A DNA stretch of 64,000 bases from Bacteroidetes bacterium 43-16. Its GTDB lineage: Bacteria; Bacteroidota; Bacteroidia; Chitinophagales; Chitinophagaceae. Positions 34,390 to 43,796 of the stretch are shown here, piece by piece. Positions within the stretch are counted from its first letter, which is position 1. The number at the start of each line of letters is the position of its first letter. The notes below the pieces were generated by a model. The model had not been told where the DNA came from. It saw only the letters and a program-made list of their open reading frames with translations, and ran no database searches. Where the stretch lies: the NCBI GenBank assembly GCA_001897525.1, contig MKTB01000002.1, positions 216,573 to 280,572 of the forward strand. The letters are read 5' to 3'. Position numbers and translations under genes: made by a program.

Positions 34390-35100
34390 TTATTTCAACA
34401 CGAAGCGGGCTTCCACAATTTCTTCAATTTTGATCTGCTCAAATTCTATCCCGGTGCCCTCCAGTCCACTCTCGTTTCTCACCATCATCTTTTTAGTAGC
34501 GTAGGTCTGCTCCGGGTTACCATATTTTTGTTCAAACGCAGCGCTGTAATTACCTACATATAGCGCAGCACCCACCGTTTGTCCCAGGGGTGTGGTAAGG
34601 GCCACTGCCTTTGCCTTGGCATTTTTAATCGCCTTCGTCCTGCAGGCCATTTGAATATTGATGATATCAGTATGGCTGATCTTGCTGACCATGGCATTGG
34701 CTATTTTTGCCTGCTCTAAGGTATTGAAAAGTTTATTCAGCATCTGCCCGTTAGTCACTTTCACCTGGTAGGTCTTGGTCTTCACAACCTTTGTGGTAAA
34801 GTTCACCCAGCTGAATTTACTGTTGAAGCTTTTGGTCACCAGGTCTTTGTCTGTATTGATGCCCATAGCCTTTAAAGCACTGATCAGTTTTTGCTCCAGC
34901 TCTTCTATTGATTTTTTATCTTTTGTATCACTCTCCGAGACGATCACGTCTACAAATATTTCATTGGGGGTGATCAGGGTATCTCCCAGCCCATTTACGT
35001 CAATATAAGGCTGATCGATAAAGTTTTTAGTGGTTTGCGCGTTTAGGGATAAGGACAGGATAGTCCCGCCCAGCAGGAAAAGAATTGACTTCATCATCAT
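34390..35100 (-). CDS. SIMPL (DUF541) domain periplasmic protein
   Basis: A 236-residue secreted protein. The preferred start is the cluster of ATGs at 35094-35100, giving the signal peptide KSILFLLGGTILSLSLNAQ; a longer upstream reading would put residues before the signal. The mature protein has the SIMPL pattern IDVNGLGDTLITPNEIFVDVIV and the helix-rich middle. The function of DUF541 proteins is unclear (envelope stress is often suggested). It follows the terminator of the reductase gene and so has its own promoter. Confidence 0.87.
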   Translation of the reverse strand: MMMKSILFLLGGTILSLSLNAQTTKNFIDQPYIDVNGLGDTLITPNEIFVDVIVSESDTKDKKSIEELEQKLISALKAMGINTDKDLVTKSFNSKFSWVNFTTKVVKTKTYQVKVTNGQMLNKLFNTLEQAKIANAMVSKISHTDIINIQMACRTKAIKNAKAKAVALTTPLGQTVGAALYVGNYSAAFEQKYGNPEQTYATKKMMVRNESGLEGTGIEFEQIKIEEIVEARFVLK

Positions 35101-35120
35101 GATTTGTTTTGCAACAAAAT

Positions 35121-35154
35121 AAAAACATCGGAGCACTATGCAGTAGCTCCGATG
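35121..35154 (-). terminator. Terminator of the OYE-type reductase gene
   Basis: CATCGGAGC/GCTCCGATG 9-bp stem with an 11-nt loop and five T residues on the minus strand, between the reductase stop (35195) and the SIMPL start. Confidence 0.75.
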
Positions 35155-35194
35155 GGTGAAATCTTATCCTGAGTTGGTAAAATAAAGCGCTGGC

Positions 35195-36259
35195 TTACTT
35201 AGCGCGCTCATACTGCAGGGGCCAGGCCTGCTCTTCACCTAAGGCTTTTGCAGCTTGTAAGGGGAAGAAGGGATTGCGCAGGAGTTCACGGCCCAGGAAG
35301 ATCAGGTCTGCCTGACGGGCTGCCAGGATCTGCTCTGCCTTCTCCACTTCTGTGATGAGCCCTACTGCTCCTGTGGCTATTCCGGCCTGGTTTTTAACGG
35401 CATCGGCAAGCGGCACCTGGTAGCCGGGGCCTACCGGGATCTCTGCATGACGTGTATTGGCCGCAGAAGAGCAGTCCACCAGGTCTATACCTTTATCTTT
35501 TAATACTTTTGCCAAGGCAACGGAGTCTTCTACCTGCCAGCCTGCTGCACCCAGCCAATCGGTAGCCGAGATGCGCACAAAAACCGGGAGATCTACCGGC
35601 CATACTTCATGTACGGCATCAATAATTTCCATCAGGAAACGGATCCTGTTCTCAAAACTTCCGCCATACTCATCGCTGCGCTGATTGCTGAGCGGGGAGT
35701 AGAATTCATGGATCAGGTAACCATGTGCGCCATGAATCTCGATCAGCTCATAACCTGCCTCCAGTGCTCTTTGGGCAGCAAGTTTAAAGGCCTGGACAAT
35801 CTCCCGGATCTCTGAGCGGTCCAGCTCATGAGGGATCATATCGCGCTCATGAAACGGGAGCGGAGATGGTGCTACTGTTTGCCAGCTATTTTCCCCTTCC
35901 TGTATCTGCCAGCCTTTGTTCCAGGACACTTCACAACTTGCCTTTCGGCCTGCATGGGCCAGTTGAATACCCGGAACGGCCCCATGTGCCTTGATCTGTG
36001 CGACTATTGGTTTATAGGCGGCCAACTGGGCATCATTCCAGAGGCCCAGGTCGGCATAGCTGATCCTGCCTTCGGGCACTACGGCAGTTGCTTCCTGGAT
36101 AATGAGGCTTACACCACCCACGGCACGGCTCACATAATGTTGCTCATGCCATTTATTGGGCAAGCCGTCCACTGCCGAATACTGGCACATAGGCGACATC
36201 ACGATCCTGTTTTTTAAGGTAATACTTTTAAATGTTATAGGGGAAAAGAGTAAAGACAT
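35195..36259 (-). CDS. NADH:flavin oxidoreductase, YqjM-like old yellow enzyme
   Basis: A 354-residue FMN-dependent ene-reductase. The N-terminus MSPMCQYS contains the YqjM-type cysteine C25, and LAHAGRKA, EIHGAHGYLIHEFYSPLSN (substrate histidine region) and IATGAVGLI near the phosphate site are all present. Reduces activated C=C bonds, with a likely role in detoxification of reactive electrophiles. Full length, monocistronic, ends at a hairpin terminator. Confidence 0.94.
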   Translation of the reverse strand: MSLLFSPITFKSITLKNRIVMSPMCQYSAVDGLPNKWHEQHYVSRAVGGVSLIIQEATAVVPEGRISYADLGLWNDAQLAAYKPIVAQIKAHGAVPGIQLAHAGRKASCEVSWNKGWQIQEGENSWQTVAPSPLPFHERDMIPHELDRSEIREIVQAFKLAAQRALEAGYELIEIHGAHGYLIHEFYSPLSNQRSDEYGGSFENRIRFLMEIIDAVHEVWPVDLPVFVRISATDWLGAAGWQVEDSVALAKVLKDKGIDLVDCSSAANTRHAEIPVGPGYQVPLADAVKNQAGIATGAVGLITEVEKAEQILAARQADLIFLGRELLRNPFFPLQAAKALGEEQAWPLQYERAK

Positions 36260-36325
36260 AAATAATTAATTAGAAAAGTAAAATACAACAATGCGTTCAG
36301 ACAGGCAAAGGTAACAAGGGGTAAA

Positions 36326-36359
36326 GAAAAAGCGAATTTACCCGAGGGATAAATTCGCT
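36326..36359 (-). terminator. Terminator of the CNNM/CorC gene
   Basis: AGCGAATTTA/TAAATTCGCT stem (36331-36340 with 36350-36359), a 9-nt loop and A residues that read as T on the minus strand. Confidence 0.8.
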
Positions 36360-36392
36360 AATTATTATACAATATTTGCTTGAAAAGCAGGA

Positions 36393-37757
36393 TTATTCTT
36401 CTGAATCTGCCACAATCGTCAGTCGCACACGCTCCGTAGAGTTCCGGTACATTTTCAATATTTCTGCTTCATATTCTCCGATACGGAAGATATCTCCTTC
36501 TTTTTGCTCACCACCTTCAAACAGTTCTGCAATCAGTCCGGCAAGGGTATCGTAATGCTCGCCTTCTTCCAGGCGGTAAGGCAGGTATTTATTGATATCA
36601 AAAAGAGAATGGTGTGCTTCAACAATATACACATTTTCGTCCACCTTCTCTACAATCGGCTTTTCATTATCGTATTCATCCTGGATCTCACCCACCAGTT
36701 CTTCCAGGATATCTTCCATGGTAACGATACCTGTAAGTTCCCCGATCTCATTGGTAACAACGGCCATATGCAGGTGTTTACGCTGAAACTCTTTTAAAAG
36801 GTTTTTGATCTTCGTCGTTTCTGTGATAAAGGTGGCTTTCCTGAGGATCGGTGCAATTTTCAGGTCGCCTTCAGCGGCCAGGAGTCTTTTTACCAGGTCT
36901 TTGGTATAGACCACTCCTTTAATATTATCTAAAGTTTCTTCGTAGACCGGGAAGCGGGTATATCCTTCCTGGATGGCAAAATCAAGGGCCTCTTTTACGG
37001 TACAGTCGATTTCTATAGCAGAAATATTTTTACGTAAGGTCTGGATATTAAATACCCTGCGATCGTCAAAGTCAAACACGTTCTGGATGAGGTCGCGCTC
37101 GGAGTCTTCAATGGCACCACCTTCAGAGGACTCTGTGATGATCATTTTCAGTTCTTCTTCTGAGTGGATCTCTGAGCCGTGGATAGGTTTGATGCCAAAC
37201 ATTCTTAAAATACCATTGGCCAGACCGTTCATCAACCAGATCAATGGCCGGAACACAAAGTAGAATATCCTTAGTGGCCAGGAGATGTACAGGGTGGTCT
37301 GCGTAGGGAAGCGAATAGCTAAAGATTTGGGAGCCAGTTCACCAAAAACGATGTGTAAAATGGTGATAATGGCAAATGCAATAGGTATGGCAGCTTTGGC
37401 AGCGGCGGCAGGAGAAATATTCATGCCCACCATATCAAAGAAGTTAATGATGAGTGAGGTCATCACGCTTTCACCCACCCAGCCGAGGCCAAGTGAAGCT
37501 AATGTGATACCCAGCTGTGTGGCTGCGAGATAAGAATCTAAACGATTGACGATGCTTTTGGCAACATTAGCGAGTGATTTGTTAATATCGGTACGCACTT
37601 CGATCTGGGAAGCCCGCACTTTGACGATAGCAAATTCTGCTGCTACGAAAAAGCCATTAAGAAATACCAAAAAAATAGTGAAAAAAAGTTTCCAGGCGGA
37701 AACGGTAGCTTCGGGATCAATAGTTAAAAATACCGAGGGAGGTATGTCAGCAATCAT
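36393..37757 (-). CDS. CNNM/CorC-family (hemolysin-related) transport protein
   Basis: A 454-residue membrane protein: DUF21/CNNM membrane domain (residues about 20-210, FLNGFFVAAEFAIVKVRA and the LASLGLGWVGE motif), two CBS domains (about 225-345; VYTKDLVKRLL, VTMEDILEELVGEIQDEYD), and the C-terminal CorC_HlyC domain (YDTLAGLIAELFE). The family is implicated in magnesium or cobalt efflux. Not a toxin despite the old name. Monocistronic. Confidence 0.92.
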   Translation of the reverse strand: MIADIPPSVFLTIDPEATVSAWKLFFTIFLVFLNGFFVAAEFAIVKVRASQIEVRTDINKSLANVAKSIVNRLDSYLAATQLGITLASLGLGWVGESVMTSLIINFFDMVGMNISPAAAAKAAIPIAFAIITILHIVFGELAPKSLAIRFPTQTTLYISWPLRIFYFVFRPLIWLMNGLANGILRMFGIKPIHGSEIHSEEELKMIITESSEGGAIEDSERDLIQNVFDFDDRRVFNIQTLRKNISAIEIDCTVKEALDFAIQEGYTRFPVYEETLDNIKGVVYTKDLVKRLLAAEGDLKIAPILRKATFITETTKIKNLLKEFQRKHLHMAVVTNEIGELTGIVTMEDILEELVGEIQDEYDNEKPIVEKVDENVYIVEAHHSLFDINKYLPYRLEEGEHYDTLAGLIAELFEGGEQKEGDIFRIGEYEAEILKMYRNSTERVRLTIVADSEE

Positions 37758-37929
37758 TTAGATGTAAAAAATAGTAAGGAACAAAAGTAGGAATATTCCG
37801 TCAGCCCCCCAAAAATACTTATTAGGATAAATCAATTATAACAATATATTGATTTACTGTGACAAATAATGGATTATATTAAAAAGATACCTAATCCATC
37901 TACCAGTTCCCTGGTTAAACAATATATAC

Positions 37930-38715
37930 TTAAAAACCGCTTTGTGCCAGTGCACTGAAGTCTACCGGGGGCGTTTCGTCATTTCTTTCTAAAATAAAGT
38001 TATTCCTACCCTCTCCTACCAGGAGCTGGATAAATTTTTGCTGCACCATTTCCAGCATGGCCAGGAAAGTAAAAATGGCCTGGTAACGGTCCTGCATCTG
38101 CTCGAACAGCTCTTCAAAACTGGATTTTTTCTTGTCTTTTAAATAATCGTTCAGGAAGGTACGCTGACTGTCCATAGAATAGTTGTACTTGACGATCACG
38201 TGCTGGGGTTTGCTGTTACGTTCCTGGAACTTTTTCATCACACGTTCAAAGGTATTGACCAGCTTGTACATAGTCACGGTCTGTATCTCAGTGCCCTCGG
38301 CATATTGATGGCCCAGTGCATCCAGCTCTGCTTTTACATTCCCCCTCTTTTGCATGGTGAGGCGCTCTGCTTCCAGCAAGGCCATCTGGTCTGCGGCCTC
38401 TTTAAAGCGCTTGTACTCCAGGAGTTTGTCTACCAGTTCCTGGCGCGGATCTATTTCATTTCCGGCAGCATCCAGCTCTCTCCGGGGCAGCAGCATTTTG
38501 GCTTTGATGCGCATCAGGGTTGAGATGAAGAGGATAAACTCGCTGGCCATCTCAATGTTTAAAACTTCCAGTTTATGGATATAGTCTAAAAACTCCTGCG
38601 TAAGGTTATTAATAGGAATATTATAAATATCCAGCTCATCCCGTTCTATAAAGAACAGCAGCAAGTCAAATGGTCCCTCAAACTGGGGCAGTTTTATGAA
38701 ATAAGCTTCCGACAT
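37930..38715 (-). CDS. scpA: Segregation and condensation protein ScpA
   Basis: A 261-residue kleisin: the N-terminal FEGPFDLLLFFIERDELDIYNIPI motif is diagnostic. The long helical middle (LTMQKRGNVKAELDAL) and the C-terminal winged-helix (TFLAMLEMVQQKFIQL) follow. ScpA closes the SMC ring with ScpB for chromosome condensation. scpB is not adjacent. The rhodanese gene on the same strand lies upstream, with only about 25 bp between them, so they may be co-transcribed. Confidence 0.94.
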   Translation of the reverse strand: MSEAYFIKLPQFEGPFDLLLFFIERDELDIYNIPINNLTQEFLDYIHKLEVLNIEMASEFILFISTLMRIKAKMLLPRRELDAAGNEIDPRQELVDKLLEYKRFKEAADQMALLEAERLTMQKRGNVKAELDALGHQYAEGTEIQTVTMYKLVNTFERVMKKFQERNSKPQHVIVKYNYSMDSQRTFLNDYLKDKKKSSFEELFEQMQDRYQAIFTFLAMLEMVQQKFIQLLVGEGRNNFILERNDETPPVDFSALAQSGF

Positions 38716-38741
38716 CGATCCAAAACTACATTATTTTTTAT

Positions 38742-39380
38742 TTATTTCTTTTTGAGGCCTTCCAAAGGAATATTTCCTGTTTCCTTTAAGGCATCAAAAC
38801 CGCCTAATATATTCCTCACGTTATGGAATCCCTCTTTCTTCATGATGGAGCAGGCCACCACGCTTCTGTAGCCGCCACCGCAATACACATATATATTGCT
38901 GTCCTCGTCTAATTGAGCGATCTGTAATGGATTGATGATCTGCGTTAAGGGCAGGTTCTCTGCATTTTTCACATGGCCGCGGTCAAATTCTTCTACGCTG
39001 CGCACATCAACTAGCATCAGCTTAGGATCAAAAGGCAGGTCCAGGGCCAGCTCTTCTGTAGTCACATCGATGACCATATCTATTCGCTTACCTGCCGCCT
39101 GCCAGGCTGCAAAACCTCCGTCGAGGTGTCCTTTAATGTTGCTATAACCTAAAGTCTGCAAGGCCTCATAGGTATCGGCGACATCTTCTGCTTCTGCCAC
39201 GAACAGCAAAGGCGTATCTGTAGGGATCAATGCAGAGATCCACTCAACAAAATAATTCCCCAAACCCAGGCTTACCGATCCCGGTACAAAACCTTCTGTA
39301 AATGCCTCCGTTTGTCGTGTATCAATAATTAAGGCCTGGTCCTTTAATTGTTCAAACTGTGCTACACTTAATGCATTCAT
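38742..39380 (-). CDS. Stand-alone double-rhodanese, CstB-tail-like
   Basis: A 212-residue protein with two rhodanese domains. The first (about 1-105) has lost its catalytic cysteine (LLFVAEAED); the second carries C167 in YVYCGGGYRSVVA. The arrangement, including HLDGGFAAW between the domains, is like the C-terminal two thirds of the ICE-borne CstB-like enzyme (14016-15425), but the beta-lactamase domain is absent and nothing resembling it lies upstream. It may be a free sulfurtransferase. It precedes scpA closely. Confidence 0.88.
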   Translation of the reverse strand: MNALSVAQFEQLKDQALIIDTRQTEAFTEGFVPGSVSLGLGNYFVEWISALIPTDTPLLFVAEAEDVADTYEALQTLGYSNIKGHLDGGFAAWQAAGKRIDMVIDVTTEELALDLPFDPKLMLVDVRSVEEFDRGHVKNAENLPLTQIINPLQIAQLDEDSNIYVYCGGGYRSVVACSIMKKEGFHNVRNILGGFDALKETGNIPLEGLKKK

Positions 39381-39522
39381 ATACGCTTCAATATGTTTTT
39401 AATAAAATTAATGATTCAAAGAACGCAAAGTTAGTCCTTTTAAAAAGAGTCCTTAACAATTACTTAAATAAGCATATAATCAATATATTTGTTGGCAAAT
39501 TTTTAACCAAATTAATAATCCC

Positions 39523-42027
39523 ATGACTAAATTTTATGCTAAATGGCTCTTGTTGCTGGCGATTGCATTCCTTTCGGGAATTGTGGCCAAAGCACAATCC
39601 AATCAATACCTGCACTTTGACGGTGTAGACGATTATGTTTCCTTACCTAATGCTACAGCTCCTCTGAACGGCTCCACCACCATCACGATGGCCGGCTGGT
39701 TTTATACAGATGCACTGGTGTATGGCCAGGGCATGATGAGTATCCGCGGCGGTGGTAACGGCAGCGGCGAAATGTACATCATGCAACTGGATAATGGTAA
39801 GCTGGAATGCCGTGTGGTGACCACTACCGGCCTGAAGCAGGTAGCTACTGCAGCAGGAGTGATCCAGGCCGGGCAATGGCAACATATAGCCTGGGTATTC
39901 AATACCAATACGATTCAATTATACATCAACGGAACATTGACGGGCAATGCTACTGCTTCCGGGACCTTCCAGTCTACGGACAAGCCGTTCACCATCGGCA
40001 GAAGTATCGCTTCTAATTACAGCTTCTACTTCGGTGGACGTGCCGATGAGGTATCACTTTGGAATAAAGCATTGACACAAACGGAGATCCAGAATATGAT
40101 GAGTAATGAGCTTTCGGGCTCAGAAGCCAGCCTGGTATCTTATTATAAATTCAACCAGGGCTTCCCGGGTGGCAATAATACGAGTATCTCTACTCTGCTG
40201 AGCGAGAATGGTGCGCTGATGAATGCCAACCTGAACAATTTCAGCTTAAACGGGAATACGTCCAACTTCAATGGTACGCTGCAAAGTGGCGCACAGGTAA
40301 TCAGCTTCCCGCTCATCCCTAGTAAACTGACTACAGACCCGGCATTCCAGCTTAATGCAATAGCCAGCTCTAACCTCCCGGTCAGCTATACGATCGTTTC
40401 TGGTCCGGCGACGGTAAGTGGTAATACGGTAAGCCTGAACGGTACTGCCGGGACGGTGGTCGTAAAAGCCAGTCAACCGGGCAATGGCACCTTCAATGCG
40501 GCCCCTGATATTACAGTAAGCTTCGAGGTGCTGGACCCTGCCAATGTATTGGTCAACAGTGTGGTCACACACCCGCTGGCCGGGAATGTCTATGCCCCTA
40601 ACCTCACACCGGTACTGGTAGCAGTACGTGCAGCTATCGCCTTCCCGGACCTCTTCTCTGTACAAAGTGTTACGGCAACAGTAGATGGTACCAATGTCCC
40701 GATGACCCATCATGGCAACGGTTACTACACTGGATGGTGGACTCCGACTACTTACGGCAATCACCATATCATTATTACGGGTACTAACAATCATAATGCC
40801 AGCGGAACGACTACGCTTGACTTCAACCTGGCGCAAAGCGCAGGCAGTGTAACGATCACGGGTATTAACCAGGCCTGGGTGAAGGATGACATCCCGGTAG
40901 TGATCCAGGAATCTGAACTGCCAAGCCATATAGGTGCTTATGATAAGATCGTAGGTAAGCTGGTGATTGAATGTCCTACAGGGGGCTGCGATCCCTGGGA
41001 TCGTGTGTCTAGTGTAGAAGCGCAGGGCAAAAACGGGGAATGGTATGAGATCATCCGCTACCTCACGCCTTATGGAGTTGCCTGCCAGAGCGAAATTGAC
41101 TTAACCGACTTTGCCTCTCTTTTATTAGGTAAAACAAAATTCAGGATTACACTGGGTACTCAGGGCAATGGATTTTTATATACGCTGAACCTTGAATATC
41201 GTGCAGGTACCCCTGCCAATGCTTATTCCAAGATTCATAAGCTCTGGAACAATACTTACCAGTTTGGCGATATGGGCAACCTGCAACCTTATGAAGTACT
41301 CACGGCGAGATTGAATCCCAATACTCAGGCTGCAAAAATAAAATTAGTGGCTACAGGTCATGGCTGGGGTAATAACAATACCGGGAATGCTGCAGAATTT
41401 CAACGCAATATTCACCATATCTGGGTGAACGGTGCACAGACCTTTACGCATGACAACTGGAACATCTGTAATCCTAACCCGGATGGGTGTAGCCCGCAAA
41501 ACGGGACCTGGTACCACAACCGTGCAGGATGGTGCCCGGGAAGCATTGCCCAGTTCTTTGATTATAATTTAAATAGCTTTAATGACTCTGTTAAGCTGAG
41601 CTATATCCTGGATCAAAGTTACCAGGACCTCTGTCACCCCAACAACCCGAACTGTATTAGCGGAACGACTTGTGCCGATTGTAATGACAATTTCAACCCG
41701 CACCTGGTCACCAGCTCTTACCTGATCGCCTATGCCAGTCAACCGACAGATGGCACGGTGAATATACCTGGATTGAAGGAAGCGGCTTTCCGCCTCTACC
41801 CTAACCCGAGCAGCGGCAAATTCTTTGTGGAATTTGGCAGCGCTTTGGCGGTAGCCGGGAAAATAAATATTTATGATATTGCAGGAAGGATCGTGCACGC
41901 ACAAGACGTAAGCAAAGGAAGCACCAATATCGCGGTGCAACTTAAAGGTCAGGCTGCCGGGATCTATATCGTAGACCTGATTCAAAATGGCCAAAAGTCA
42001 TTCAGCAGAAGAGTCGTGATCGAATAA
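39523..42027 (+). CDS. Secreted LamG plus PNGase F-like protein with T9SS signal
   Basis: An 834-residue secreted protein: signal peptide (residues 1-24), LamG/concanavalin-like domain (about 28-205), Ig-like segments (about 245-445), then a PNGase F-like region (about 455-750), and a type IX sorting domain (FRLYPNPSSG to the end). The PNGase match is seen in GCDPWDRVSS (D490, aligning with catalytic D60), EIDLTDFASLLLG, AAEFQRNIHHIWVN (E625, aligning with E206) and NRAGWCPGS. The residue in place of E118 seems to be glycine, so activity on N-glycans is uncertain. A terminator follows. Confidence 0.85.
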   Translation: MTKFYAKWLLLLAIAFLSGIVAKAQSNQYLHFDGVDDYVSLPNATAPLNGSTTITMAGWFYTDALVYGQGMMSIRGGGNGSGEMYIMQLDNGKLECRVVTTTGLKQVATAAGVIQAGQWQHIAWVFNTNTIQLYINGTLTGNATASGTFQSTDKPFTIGRSIASNYSFYFGGRADEVSLWNKALTQTEIQNMMSNELSGSEASLVSYYKFNQGFPGGNNTSISTLLSENGALMNANLNNFSLNGNTSNFNGTLQSGAQVISFPLIPSKLTTDPAFQLNAIASSNLPVSYTIVSGPATVSGNTVSLNGTAGTVVVKASQPGNGTFNAAPDITVSFEVLDPANVLVNSVVTHPLAGNVYAPNLTPVLVAVRAAIAFPDLFSVQSVTATVDGTNVPMTHHGNGYYTGWWTPTTYGNHHIIITGTNNHNASGTTTLDFNLAQSAGSVTITGINQAWVKDDIPVVIQESELPSHIGAYDKIVGKLVIECPTGGCDPWDRVSSVEAQGKNGEWYEIIRYLTPYGVACQSEIDLTDFASLLLGKTKFRITLGTQGNGFLYTLNLEYRAGTPANAYSKIHKLWNNTYQFGDMGNLQPYEVLTARLNPNTQAAKIKLVATGHGWGNNNTGNAAEFQRNIHHIWVNGAQTFTHDNWNICNPNPDGCSPQNGTWYHNRAGWCPGSIAQFFDYNLNSFNDSVKLSYILDQSYQDLCHPNNPNCISGTTCADCNDNFNPHLVTSSYLIAYASQPTDGTVNIPGLKEAAFRLYPNPSSGKFFVEFGSALAVAGKINIYDIAGRIVHAQDVSKGSTNIAVQLKGQAAGIYIVDLIQNGQKSFSRRVVIE

Positions 42028-42057
42028 ACAGAATTGAATCTATTCCAAAACAGTCCG

Positions 42058-42090
42058 GAGATCAGCACCTTAAGGTGCTGATCTCTTTTT
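42058..42090 (+). terminator. Terminator of the PNGase F-like gene
   Basis: A perfect 28-nt palindrome (42058-42085) followed by T residues, 30 bp after the stop. Confidence 0.92.
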
Positions 42091-42141
42091 AATAGCTAAT
42101 GTTTAAATAAAACCTATTTTTGCTCCTTAAAATCCCGAAAC

Positions 42142-42819
42142 ATGATTGGCAATCTGATAGACTTCATTCTACACATCGACAAACATCTTATTGACCTGGT
42201 AGCCGAATACCATTACTGGATCTACTTAATCCTGTTCCTGATCATTTTTGTGGAAACAGGTCTTGTCGTGATGCCTTTCCTGCCGGGCGATTCTTTACTG
42301 TTTGCCGTGGGTATGCTGGCTGCCCAGGATGCAGCTTTGGATATCATGACGAGTATCGGGATCATGTTGCTGGCCGCTATACTCGGTGATGCCTGTAACT
42401 ATATGATCGGTAAATTTGCAGGGGATAGATTTGTCCGGATGAGGCTGTTTGGGAAACAGCTGGTAAAGCCGGAATATATAGATAAAACGCATGCCTTTTA
42501 TGCCAAACATGGCCCTCAAACTATCATCATTGCCCGCTTTGCACCTATCGTAAGGACTTTTGCTCCTTTTGTTGCCGGCATCGGCCATATGAAGTACCGT
42601 ACTTTCCTGACCTATAATGTTATCGGCGGGGTGATCTGGGTAGTAGGCTTAACGCTTGCCGGGTATTTCCTGGGTGGATTCGAGATCATCAAAAACAACT
42701 TCGAGAAAGTAGTGCTGGGCATTATCGCGATCTCTGTGATCCCGATCATTGTAGGACTTTTCAAAAACAAGAAGGAAGCTAAAAAAGAAGCGGAGCAAAT
42801 AAGTAATGTACCTGATTAA
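42142..42819 (+). CDS. DedA-family membrane protein
   Basis: A 225-residue protein of the DedA/VTT family, now considered lipid (undecaprenyl-phosphate or phospholipid) transporters. Features: FVETGLVVMPFLPGDSLLFAVG, GDACNYMIGKFAGDR, and the conserved IIIARFAPIVRTFAPFVAGIG. Basic cytoplasmic tail (KNKKEAKKEA). A TATTTTTG -7-like element (42113-42120) precedes the ATG by 21 bp. Confidence 0.93.
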   Translation: MIGNLIDFILHIDKHLIDLVAEYHYWIYLILFLIIFVETGLVVMPFLPGDSLLFAVGMLAAQDAALDIMTSIGIMLLAAILGDACNYMIGKFAGDRFVRMRLFGKQLVKPEYIDKTHAFYAKHGPQTIIIARFAPIVRTFAPFVAGIGHMKYRTFLTYNVIGGVIWVVGLTLAGYFLGGFEIIKNNFEKVVLGIIAISVIPIIVGLFKNKKEAKKEAEQISNVPD

Positions 42820-42890
42820 TAGAGTACCTTAAAGCTGCCCGGGACAAGGAGCAGCAACTATTGTAAAGGTTTATTGTAAACGTCTCTATC

Positions 42891-43724
42891 ATGCACATAC
42901 AATTCTTCAAACCGGAAAGCGCCTTGCTGAAGGATTATATTGAAGGATATTATTTCCTGGCTCATGATGCTGCGGAGCCTGCAACCGCTTATCTTACTTT
43001 CCCGAATAATTTTGCTATTCTCTCGGTCTGTGAGCAGGTGAGCATTCATTACGATGCACTGAATGTAAGCGTAAGCGGAGGTCCGGAAGGGAATTTCGCC
43101 TCTGAACTGATCTGCCACTTCAAGACTCCGGCCGCCATCACTTATGAAGGCCAGATCAATGAAATTACCTTTTACTTCAAGCCTTTGGGCTTAAATGCAT
43201 TTTTACCACAGGCTTTATCTGCTTATACCTCGGCCTATTTCAGCTCCTTTGATCCTTATGAAGATTTCAGGCCTTATATGCAGCTCATTTTAAAAGAAAA
43301 GGATCTGGATAGGCGCAGGGAGATGATAGAAGCTTACTGGATCAAAAAATTCCTGGGCTTTTCACATCCGGTATTGCAGGCCGTCACAAAAGACCTTTTG
43401 CAAAAAGACACGCGCGGGCAACTGGAGCAAATTGCCCAAAAGTACTGTACCAACCGGCAATATATTCATGAGCAGTTCAAGCTGCATTTATGTAAAACAC
43501 CTGCCGAGTTCAGGAAGACACAGCGGTTTCGCGAGACCCTGATCGGCAGTATTGACATGAAAAGGAGAGGTGATAATCTTACTGCATTAAGTTATGATGC
43601 CTTGTTCTATGATCAGTCGCACCTGATCAGGGATTTCAAATCTTTTACGGGCATGACCCCTAAAAAGTTCCTGGAGTCGATCTCCTTCCAGGAAGGTGCC
43701 ATGATCAACTGGCTCTATCTCTAG
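42891..43724 (+). CDS. AraC-family transcription regulator
   Basis: A 277-residue protein: the N-terminal ligand-type domain (residues about 1-150, DUF6597-like) and a C-terminal AraC HTH (about 165-265), with YDALFYDQSHLIRDFKSFTGMTPKKFL as the second HTH. It precedes the secreted hydrolase gene by about 70 bp and in the same direction, so it may control it. The ligand is unknown. Confidence 0.88.
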   Translation: MHIQFFKPESALLKDYIEGYYFLAHDAAEPATAYLTFPNNFAILSVCEQVSIHYDALNVSVSGGPEGNFASELICHFKTPAAITYEGQINEITFYFKPLGLNAFLPQALSAYTSAYFSSFDPYEDFRPYMQLILKEKDLDRRREMIEAYWIKKFLGFSHPVLQAVTKDLLQKDTRGQLEQIAQKYCTNRQYIHEQFKLHLCKTPAEFRKTQRFRETLIGSIDMKRRGDNLTALSYDALFYDQSHLIRDFKSFTGMTPKKFLESISFQEGAMINWLYL

Positions 43725-43796
43725 TATTGCTTACATTTTTACAATTTTTGCCCGATGCTGCCTCCTAGATTTGCTTTTAATAAAATCATTAAAGGT

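Noticed and set aside
36393..37757. Hemolysin toxin
   Set aside because: The DUF21-CBS-CBS-CorC order marks an ion-transport protein; the hemolysin name in this family is historical.
40246..40929. 227-codon frame opposite the LamG/PNGase gene
   Set aside because: Reverse reading of a codon-biased gene in a GC-richer part; no signal, motif or start site supports it.
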